A stretch of 22,650 nt of DNA from Candidatus Pacearchaeota archaeon (GTDB lineage: Archaea; Nanoarchaeota; Nanoarchaeia; Pacearchaeales; GW2011-AR1), in the NCBI GenBank assembly GCA_002690445.1, contig NZER01000138.1, positions 1 through 22,650 on the forward strand. The letters are read 5' to 3'. This document shows, piece by piece, positions 16,468-21,537 of this stretch (position 1 is its first letter; the number at the start of each line of letters is the position of its first letter). The notes beneath the pieces were generated by a model that saw only the letters and a program-made list of their open reading frames with translations, ran no database searches and was not told the origin of the DNA. Made by a program: the position numbers and the translations under genes.

Positions 16468-16669
16468 ATGATCTCTTTAGTAGTTCTACCTTATCAAGTA
16501 GGTTTGGTTTCTCTTTCGGCACACGCTTCTTACGTGCAGTTTTAGACTTAGCTAACGTCACCTGCGGCTCGGTTAACTTTAAGTAGCAGTCGAAGTGTTG
16601 GAGTAAATCCTCATCCGACATAGCCTCCAGCTTTTCTACGGTACAGTCTAGCAGTTCTTCAATCGTCAT
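16454..16669 (-). CDS. small hypothetical protein
   Basis: This is a 71-residue protein with an acidic helical first half (TIEELLDCTVEKLEAMSDED) and a very basic centre (KSKTARKKRVPKEKP). It may bind nucleic acid, but I see no defined fold. The start has no ribosome site and lies 8 bases upstream of the stop of a 28-codon membrane mini-gene, so it is probably translated by re-initiation from it. Confidence 0.65.
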   Translation of the reverse strand: MTIEELLDCTVEKLEAMSDEDLLQHFDCYLKLTEPQVTLAKSKTARKKRVPKEKPNLLDKVELLKRSYGIT

Positions 16670-16745
16670 ACAGGTCTATGATAAAGAGTGCTGAGAATAG
16701 CAGGGTAAAGAATATAGAGGCTACCGTTAGTATCAACAGGGGCAT
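16659..16745 (-). CDS. 28-residue single-span membrane mini-protein
   Basis: ATG at 16745 begins 7 bases after the previous gene's stop. It encodes a hydrophobic helix (PLLILTVASIFFTLLFSALF, residues 2-21) followed by I-I-D-L-Y-D-D. That is one membrane span with an acidic tail, probably in the inner membrane. It is far below usual length cut-offs. The stop overlaps the start of the 71-residue gene, which has no ribosome site of its own and so appears to depend on it. The function is unknown; small phage membrane proteins of this kind can affect the host envelope or exclude other phages. Confidence 0.55.
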   Translation of the reverse strand: MPLLILTVASIFFTLLFSALFIIDLYDD

Positions 16746-16752
16746 TCTGTGT

Positions 16753-17325
16753 TTATCTTACCACGTTTAACACGCCGTTGTCCGTGTCGAACTCAAAGTC
16801 TACAAGTTTTTGTTGCTCTTCCAGCCACTTGGTATCCTTCGTATCAACCCTGACGTTCTCCCTGTTGAATGTATCCAGTTCCTCGGCTGTCTGTAGCCAA
16901 GCGAGTAGCTCTCCCTTCCACACGGACGAGTCCGCAAACTCATACTGTAGTTCTCTGGCTTTAATTTGATTACGTGTGGTATCCTTGTAGTAAATCAAAA
17001 CACCAGTGTTTGTCTTACGAAACGAAACTTGGGTACGTAAATCGGCGTAAATTGGCCCGTACTTTGTAGAGTTATCAACAAGAAACTTGAAGCCGTCGGT
17101 TAACTTTACATAGAGCGTGTTGACTGTGTAGCCTGTGTCGTCTGCGGTGATTACTATATCCTTCTGCCCGTCGAGTAGCTTATCCAAGATGGGTTTTATC
17201 TTGTAAGCGTTGGTTGGGCTGTAGGTTGAGCGGCGAGCCGCTGGCTTCGTTCGCATTTTACGTAGAAGATCTGAGTGATCCTCTAGGGTTGCCTCCTTTT
17301 TGTGGGCTTCGTTGGTGTTATCCAT
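16753..17325 (-). CDS. putative DNA-binding protein of unknown function
   Basis: This is a 190-residue protein. After a charged, disordered N-terminus (about 1-35) comes a segment YKIKPILDKLLDGQKDIVIT, then DTGYTVNTLYVKLTDGFKFL, which reads as helix, turn and recognition helix (about 42-82), followed by a strand TGVLIYYKDT. This suggests a helix-turn-helix protein. The C-terminal third is acidic. ATG at 17325 has no ribosome site and lies 11 bases after the stem of element B, so the RNA element may control its translation. I cannot assign a family. Confidence 0.6.
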   Translation of the reverse strand: MDNTNEAHKKEATLEDHSDLLRKMRTKPAARRSTYSPTNAYKIKPILDKLLDGQKDIVITADDTGYTVNTLYVKLTDGFKFLVDNSTKYGPIYADLRTQVSFRKTNTGVLIYYKDTTRNQIKARELQYEFADSSVWKGELLAWLQTAEELDTFNRENVRVDTKDTKWLEEQQKLVDFEFDTDNGVLNVVR

Positions 17326-17335
17326 GTGTATAAAT

Positions 17336-17411
17336 AGGGTAGCGTAGTGTTTCTCACGGACATGATTAAGCCGGTTCGTACATCTCGTACGACACCATGC
17401 TACGCTACCCT
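17336..17411 (-). ncRNA. structured intercistronic RNA element B
   Basis: A perfect 12-bp stem (AGGGTAGCGTAG at 17336-17347 with its complement at 17400-17411) starts 7 bases after the 140-residue gene's stop. Read on the - strand, the interior carries ATGGT, a hairpin TCGTAC/GTACGA (extended by GGT/ACC) with loop GAGAT, and GAGAAACA before the closing strand. ATGGT, the GAGAT loop and GAAACA recur in element A at 12196-12279 while stem sequences differ, as in a conserved RNA fold. No T-run follows, so it is more likely a processing, stability or regulatory element than a terminator. Confidence 0.6.
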
Positions 17412-17418
17412 TGTTTAC

Positions 17419-17841
17419 TTAGGCCTTCTCGGCGGCCATCAGTTCCTCCATGCGAGCAAGGACAGCTTTGCCCTCGTCGAATTCGCCAGCAGCAAAGTAT
17501 GCCTTGGCCTTCTTGAACAGTTTGCCGGGAGTCTCCCCGCCACCTGCTTCTGGAGTCCACTTGTCTGCGTCCTCCTTGGAGTAGATCACCAAGTCAGGGT
17601 ACTTCTCCGTCAACTCGGCCTTCAGTTCTTCAGTCGTCTGGCCGTTAGGCTTCAACGAGTTCTTTACCGTAGACCGAATTCGTGCGCTAACCTGCTGGTT
17701 CAGCAAGCCTAGCGTTTTGCTTTCTCCGTACCTAGAAACTACGTCTGCTGTAGTCTTGAACTCTGGTACATGGAACTTGAAGTCTTTCCAATCTCCCGAC
17801 TGGAAATGCTCCACCTCGTATGTGGTATCTATCGTTTGCAT
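17419..17841 (-). CDS. unknown early protein (first gene after internal promoter)
   Basis: This is a 140-residue soluble protein. The N-terminal strand region (TYEVEHFQSGDWKDFKFHVPEF) is followed by a helix VVSRYGESKTLGLLNQQVSARIRSTVKN and an acidic Lys/Ala-rich helical C-terminus (GKLFKKAKAYFAAGEFDEGKAVLARMEELMA). The 'NQQVSARIRSTVKNSL' segment recalls small early proteins of other marine podoviruses, but no function is known to me. It is the first gene after the promoter at 17916-17944 and is followed at once by structured element B. That arrangement suggests it is made in large amounts. Confidence 0.7.
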   Translation of the reverse strand: MQTIDTTYEVEHFQSGDWKDFKFHVPEFKTTADVVSRYGESKTLGLLNQQVSARIRSTVKNSLKPNGQTTEELKAELTEKYPDLVIYSKEDADKWTPEAGGGETPGKLFKKAKAYFAAGEFDEGKAVLARMEELMAAEKA

Positions 17842-17895
17842 TTTATCTCTATGTTACTTCGCGCAGTTAACTGTTAGCGCAAAAATTTAGTGGGT

Positions 17896-17916
17896 GTTAA
17901 GGGAAAATCCTTTAAC
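17896..17916. promoter_or_regulatory. operator-like palindrome overlapping the promoter
   Basis: GTTAA at 17896-17900 and TTAAC at 17912-17916 flank GG/CC and a 5-base AT loop, giving an 8-bp dyad with one mismatch. It overlaps the -10 end and the likely transcription start of the promoter at 17916-17944, where a repressor would block initiation. Separate TAACNGTT dyads occur at 17868-17876 and 17952-17959, about 84 bases apart, on both sides. The binding protein is unknown. Confidence 0.4.
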
Positions 17917-17944
17917 ATATAGTACTAAGCAGGAAGCGTGCCAA
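17916..17944 (-). promoter_or_regulatory. early internal promoter, sigma54-like (alternatively sigma70)
   Basis: On the - strand, TTGGCACG, four bases, then CTGCT matches the sigma54 pattern TTGGCACG-N4-TTGCW with one mismatch. It keeps the essential GG and GC dinucleotides exactly 10 bases apart (17942-17941 and 17930-17929). The same DNA also reads as sigma70: TTGGCA, 17 bases, TATATG (17921-17916). It faces the 140-residue gene 75 bases downstream. The gene just upstream encodes a sigma54-activator-type ATPase. Confidence 0.5.
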
Positions 17945-18089
17945 ACCCGGTTAACAGTTGAATGTTTTTTCTTAGCCCAAGCCCTGCACTATAACCTATC
18001 GCTACGTTATGTGCGCCTGTTGTAACCCCACCCGCGTTGTAGCCTATCGCTGTGTTATGTGTGCCGGTAGTTATCGGTCGCCCTCCCAA
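17925..18089 (-). pseudogene. orphan fibre/adhesin head-repeat fragment (two TTGxxNxAIGxxAG units)
   Basis: One - strand frame after the end of the sigma54-activator-like gene encodes TTGTHNTAIGYNAG and then TTGAHNVAIGYSAG, two 16-codon units, followed by a short tail and TAG at 17925. This repeat is typical of trimeric-adhesin-like head domains in phage fibres. Of the first 14 codon pairs, six differ only at synonymous positions and three change the residue, so the copies diverged under protein-level selection. The longest frame (54 residues) would need TTG at 18089, which has no ribosome site and lies inside the upstream gene. It is either a relic of a fibre gene, a -1 frameshift extension of the upstream ATPase, or a tiny gene. 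Confidence 0.5.
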
Positions 18090-18844
18090 TGGAAGTCTAG
18101 GCTATGTGGGCCTAGGACTTTATACTGGGTTGCCAATCGGAGTAGCTCTCGGACATTGCCCTTCAGTAGGGGAGGGCTTGCCCATTGACTTGCCTTAGCC
18201 CCGGCATGGAGTAAGGCGAGGAAGTCCTCGTACTCTGCCTTGGTCAGGGTATTCTGGAGGATAAGGCGGGCATCTTCCATACGCTCCCTCAATGGCTTTA
18301 GCTTCAGCCTAAACGTGGCTATCCTATGGTACAGGTCATCACGGAAGTCAGAACTCAGGCGGTTTGTAGCAAAGATAAACCTGCCGGTGAAGTCCGTGTC
18401 CTCGTTCTCCCCTATCCTACGAAACTTACGGGTCTCTATCAATCGCAACAGCATCACCTGTATCGCAGGGGTTATGTCTCCGATCTCATCTAGGAAGAGT
18501 GTACCTCTGGAGGCTGCGACCAGTAGACCCATACGACTGCTGGTTGCCCCGCTGTAGCTTCCCTTTACATGGCCGAAGAGTTCGGCCTGTACCAAGGCGT
18601 CAGGCATAGCCGATAGGTTCAAGGCTATAAACCTGCCCGTGCGCCTACCGTGTAGCCTTTCCGCCACAAGTTCTTTACCCGTACCCGACTCGCCCGTGAT
18701 AAGGACAGACTCAGGTCTGTGGGATAGCTTGTCCGCTGCCTCTAACACACGCAGACAGTCGGCGTCTTGGGTTATAAACTTCCCCGTGTTGTAGGCTACG
18801 TTCTGTTGCTTGAGAGCCTTGAGCTGGGCTTCTAGGCTAGGCAT
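18071..18844 (-). CDS. sigma54-activator-type AAA+ ATPase without DNA-binding domain
   Basis: This 257-residue protein is the central AAA+ domain of NtrC/PspF-type activators, which use ATP to open sigma54 promoters. Walker A is GESGTGKE (51-58), Walker B is TLFLDE (D119/E120), sensor I is ATNR (N161), arginine fingers are in FRDDLYHR (R168, R174), and sensor II is GNVREL (R232). The sigma54-contact loop, normally GAFTGA, is GSYSGA (95-100), a conservative change that could keep sigma54 contact. There is no receiver or other sensing domain, and it ends about 20 residues after GNVREL, with no helix-turn-helix. It would be unregulated and not bound to an enhancer. Start ATG at 18844 has GGAGG 6 bases upstream and overlaps the preceding gene by 8 bases. 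Remodelling a different target is the alternative. Confidence 0.85.
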   Translation of the reverse strand: MPSLEAQLKALKQQNVAYNTGKFITQDADCLRVLEAADKLSHRPESVLITGESGTGKELVAERLHGRRTGRFIALNLSAMPDALVQAELFGHVKGSYSGATSSRMGLLVAASRGTLFLDEIGDITPAIQVMLLRLIETRKFRRIGENEDTDFTGRFIFATNRLSSDFRDDLYHRIATFRLKLKPLRERMEDARLILQNTLTKAEYEDFLALLHAGAKASQWASPPLLKGNVRELLRLATQYKVLGPHSLDFHWEGDR

Positions 18845-19730
18845 TCTTGGCCTCCGTAAACTTCTTGGTGACCAAAGTCTTGAAGGCTTTGTCTATCTCG
18901 TCTGTATCCGTAAGGCCAGAGACATCGTACCAGAATACCAGCTCGGCTTGGTCTTCCTGTATGGTAACATCAGAGTCTCTGATTGCGCCCATGCTTATCT
19001 GGGTACCGTAGCCCCCGCTCTGGTAGTAACCGTACTGTAGGCGGACTGCCTCAGACTCCAGCTCTTGGAGGTGGAAGAGAAACCTACGCATCATAAACGT
19101 AGCGCACATGGCGATACATAGCCTGTCGGCGTCGATCATCTCTTGGAAGTCCTTGAGCTTGATATAGGTTACATGAGCTTCGCCGTTGCCTCTACATGGG
19201 AAGGTAGCTATGACCTCGCAATTGTAGCCCATGGTTTCTAGGTGGTCTACCGCCTTGTATATCAAGGCTCCCCTATGGAAGTAACACTCCTCCGGTATGC
19301 CGTTATGATTCCAACAGTTGACGTAGATGGTGAGTAGGCGTTTGCCTTGGGTTATAACGGTATCGCTTTCCTCTTCCTCTAGGAAGTGTTCGGGGCTGGC
19401 GTCAGTTGTCGCCGCCTCTATGTTTACCACACCGCCTGCGACAGTGGGTACGTAGTCGGTGAGGTACTCTTCGAGTGGGGCTATGGCCTCGACGATGGCT
19501 TCGTCTACCTTTGTTTTCTCTAGCCTATCCAAACCCCAGCCTCCTGCATCAAGCAGGAAGACAGCCTCCGTCCATGACTGCGTACCGTACCAGTCGTCGG
19601 TGTCTGCATCCTTGTGCGATGCGTAGTCCTGTAGCTTCTTGTTGTCGCTACTGGCAGGGTCTTTGTCTAGGGCAGAGCGGAACTCATCCCATGAGTATAT
19701 GGTTTTGTGTGCTATCTTTTGTCTTATCAT
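18837..19730 (-). CDS. unknown partner of MoxR-like ATPase
   Basis: This 297-residue protein lies between two AAA+ genes. The N-terminal half is acidic and has WTEAVFLLDAGGWGLDRL. The centre has a hydrophobic strand RLLTIYVNCWNHNG, then RGALIYKAVDHLETMGYNCEVIATFPC, an alternating strand-helix-strand pattern as in a Rossmann or von Willebrand-A-like fold. The metal-binding DxSxS motif of true VWA domains is absent. MoxR-type ATPases are usually paired with a VWA protein, so this may be a divergent stand-in, and the helix-strand pattern recalls a phage family of unknown function seen beside such ATPases. The start follows the ATPase stop by 5 bases with no ribosome site, implying coupling. Confidence 0.65.
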   Translation of the reverse strand: MIRQKIAHKTIYSWDEFRSALDKDPASSDNKKLQDYASHKDADTDDWYGTQSWTEAVFLLDAGGWGLDRLEKTKVDEAIVEAIAPLEEYLTDYVPTVAGGVVNIEAATTDASPEHFLEEEESDTVITQGKRLLTIYVNCWNHNGIPEECYFHRGALIYKAVDHLETMGYNCEVIATFPCRGNGEAHVTYIKLKDFQEMIDADRLCIAMCATFMMRRFLFHLQELESEAVRLQYGYYQSGGYGTQISMGAIRDSDVTIQEDQAELVFWYDVSGLTDTDEIDKAFKTLVTKKFTEAKNA

Positions 19731-19735
19731 GGTGC

Positions 19736-20794
19736 TTAGAAGGGTACATCGTTGTCGTCTAGGATTTCCTTAATGTCTTCGGGTACATCAGGCTTTGGCT
19801 CTTTCTTGGACGTATCCTTGATTTCGTGGGTGGGCTTCCGTATGTCCACACGCTTCTCGGTGTAGATTTCCAGTAGCCTACGTTTCTGCTCGCCCTTGAC
19901 CGAGCGAAACACCGTAGCGTCCAAGGCTGCGAACTCATCCCACCCCGCCTTAGCCATTAGGTTTACACATTGGCGTAGGTTGCGGGTCGCAAAGATTACC
20001 CGTATCTTATGAGTTTGGGCGTACTCTCGCATCGCTTGGAACCTATCGATGAACTTATCGAACTGACTCTGGGTTATCTTCGGCTCGTCTACGGATTTGT
20101 ATAGGCCAAGTGTCCATAGCTTCTCTGCGTTAGCATCGTAAGGCCACTCGACGCAGACGAACTCGTTGAGGAGGGCTACGTCTAGGGCGTTGCGTCCTAT
20201 GTATTCCCGGTCTGGCCCTAGCCCCCACGTGTTTGCAGTACACATGAGGTGGCACTTGGGGTTGATTTCCTGCATACCGTACGGCATGTAGATATGACCG
20301 GAGAGTATACCCTTGATAATCATTAGCACGTTCGAGTTGCCGTTGTCTATCTCGTCGATGACAGCTAGGCCTCCCTCTTGGATTATCTTAGTGAACACAC
20401 CGGGGACGTAGTTACCCGTGGCATTGTTGAAGCCTATGAGGTCGTGCGTTGCTGTTTGTTTGTTGACCTGACGTATGGCGTAGTGCTTGCAGCCTAGGGC
20501 ATCCTTGACTGCGTGGGTTACGCGAGTTTTACCGCTGCCCGTAGGCCCGATAATCATAGCGGGTTCTCCCGAACCCATCACCTCTATCAAGGGTTTCAGT
20601 TGGTAGTGTTGGCCCTTGACGCTGGTGTAGTTTATCACGTTATTGCTAACGTGCTGCTTAATCTCCAAGACTACGTTCTGTTGTGTAGTCTCGGTGATTC
20701 GTGTGTCTAGCTCGCTGAACTTGGTAGCGAACTCTTCCTTGACGGAGGATAGTATTTCCTCGGTCATACCTTTCATCCAATTATTTTCTGTCAT
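19736..20794 (-). CDS. MoxR/CobS-like AAA+ ATPase with SSB-like C-terminal tip
   Basis: This 352-residue ATPase has an N-terminal helical part (1-50), Walker A GPTGSGKT (83-90), Walker B LAVIDEID (143-150), sensor I CTANTWG (N188), and GRNALDVALLNEF (200-212) with the arginine finger R201, matching MoxR/CobS-type AAA+ proteins. These are hexameric remodelling machines that need a partner protein, probably the next gene. After residue about 310 comes a charged Lys/Pro linker that ends DDNDVPF, very like the acidic DDDIPF tail by which bacterial SSB recruits repair and replication proteins. A ribosome site GGAG is 9 bases before ATG at 20794, and the start overlaps the upstream 98-residue gene by 14 bases. 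Confidence 0.8.
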   Translation of the reverse strand: MTENNWMKGMTEEILSSVKEEFATKFSELDTRITETTQQNVVLEIKQHVSNNVINYTSVKGQHYQLKPLIEVMGSGEPAMIIGPTGSGKTRVTHAVKDALGCKHYAIRQVNKQTATHDLIGFNNATGNYVPGVFTKIIQEGGLAVIDEIDNGNSNVLMIIKGILSGHIYMPYGMQEINPKCHLMCTANTWGLGPDREYIGRNALDVALLNEFVCVEWPYDANAEKLWTLGLYKSVDEPKITQSQFDKFIDRFQAMREYAQTHKIRVIFATRNLRQCVNLMAKAGWDEFAALDATVFRSVKGEQKRRLLEIYTEKRVDIRKPTHEIKDTSKKEPKPDVPEDIKEILDDNDVPF

Positions 20795-21077
20795 TTGTAT
20801 TTTCTCCTTCCTCGTCTAACTCTTCTACGCAAAACTTCAGTATGTAACCATCTATATCTATGTGTATGTCTGTCCTAAAAGTTAGGCGTCCAAGAACAAA
20901 GCCTTTGTCCTTGCTGCCTAGGTTGCTACAGTTATCCAATGAGTAGCCCTTGATAAGACTCTTGTCCTGTAGAAAGCTCAGGATAGAGGGTACGTGGCTT
21001 CTACATGCGTGGAATAACTCCTCTTGATCTACCTGCAGTATGTAGCGGTGATCTAATTCTGTGTATTCTTTGTCCAT
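20781..21077 (-). CDS. small hypothetical protein
   Basis: This 98-residue, acidic, mixed helix-strand protein has YILQVDQEELFHACRSHVPS near the start and a strand pair LGRLTFRTDIHIDIDGYILKF near the end. No motif is recognised. ATG at 21077 lies 1 base after the stop of a 31-codon membrane mini-gene and has no ribosome site of its own. The end overlaps the MoxR-like gene by 14 bases. Confidence 0.6.
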   Translation of the reverse strand: MDKEYTELDHRYILQVDQEELFHACRSHVPSILSFLQDKSLIKGYSLDNCSNLGSKDKGFVLGRLTFRTDIHIDIDGYILKFCVEELDEEGENTNDRK

Positions 21078-21078
21078 G

Positions 21079-21174
21079 TTAGTAGAATAGCATGTGACCT
21101 AGGGCAGTTCCGACTAGCCAACTTAGGATAGCCATAGCTAGCCATAGCTTTGGGTGTATTGTTTGTGTGGTCAT
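21079..21174 (-). CDS. 31-residue single-span membrane mini-protein
   Basis: ATG at 21174 begins 2 bases after the previous stop. It encodes a short polar start (TTQTIHPK), then a hydrophobic span LWLAMAILSWLVGTALGHML (residues 10-29) and FY. A single inner-membrane helix is likely. It has no ribosome site, so translation is by coupling from the 49-residue gene, and its stop is 1 base from the next start. It shares this form with the 28-residue mini-protein at 16659-16745. The function is unknown. Confidence 0.55.
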   Translation of the reverse strand: MTTQTIHPKLWLAMAILSWLVGTALGHMLFY

Positions 21175-21176
21175 TG

Positions 21177-21326
21177 TTATTCGTGGTCTATCATTTCATT
21201 TGTGTGCATCATATCCTCTACGTCTGACTCGGATAGATATTTACAGAAGGCTAGGATTACTGTGTCCTTATCCAGTAGTCCCTCTTCAACCTTCTCCAAC
21301 AGTAGGTTTGTGTATTCTCTAGTCAT
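21177..21326 (-). CDS. small acidic hypothetical protein
   Basis: This is a 49-residue gene with a strong ribosome site (AGGAGG, 4 bases before ATG at 21326). The sequence TREYTNLLLEKVEEGLLDKD is followed by a helix ILAFCKYLSESDVEDMMHTN. The 'YLSxxDVxDMMxxN' signature recalls small proteins found in many marine podovirus early regions; no function is known to me. Its start overlaps the upstream gene's end by 8 bases (ATGACTAG). Confidence 0.7.
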   Translation of the reverse strand: MTREYTNLLLEKVEEGLLDKDTVILAFCKYLSESDVEDMMHTNEMIDHE

Positions 21327-21537
21327 CTTCCCTCCTTATAGAGTTGTCCTTTGGTATTTCTAGGGACTCAAGCCATAGCATTTTGAGCATCGACCAGTTA
21401 AGGTTAACCGGACACGGCTCGTCTGTGATACCCCAAGTGCCTTGGCCTGCAGTTCTTTGCAGACACTCTACACCTGATATGCGTACCAACTCTCGGCTGC
21501 TTTCGGTATACTCTATGCAGTGTCTTAGGCTATTCAT
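21319..21537 (-). CDS. small hypothetical protein
   Basis: This is a 72-residue protein. I chose ATG at 21537, preceded by AGGAGG, rather than an in-frame ATG at 21588 that would overlap the helicase by 59 bases. It contains three Cys residues and several Trp in a compact sequence (RISGVECLQRTAGQGTWG, then NWSMLKMLWLESLEIP). No motif is recognised. It overlaps the helicase end by 8 bases. Confidence 0.6.
   Translation of the reverse strand: MNSLRHCIEYTESSRELVRISGVECLQRTAGQGTWGITDEPCPVNLNWSMLKMLWLESLEIPKDNSIRREDD

Noticed and set aside
17336..17411. tRNA or tRNA-like gene (76 bases, stem-closed, GGTTCG inside)
   Set aside because: The closing stem is 12 bp, no D arm or anticodon arm can be drawn, and a similar element without tRNA features exists at 12196-12279.
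17991..18070. CRISPR-like or iteron-like tandem DNA repeat
   Set aside because: There are only two imperfect copies of a 48-base unit, and the differences respect a reading frame, so it is a coding repeat.
17925..18089. Programmed -1 frameshift joining the activator ATPase to the TTG repeats
   Set aside because: The frame relation is right, but I see no X-XXY-YYZ slippery heptamer near the stop, so it is kept only as an alternative.
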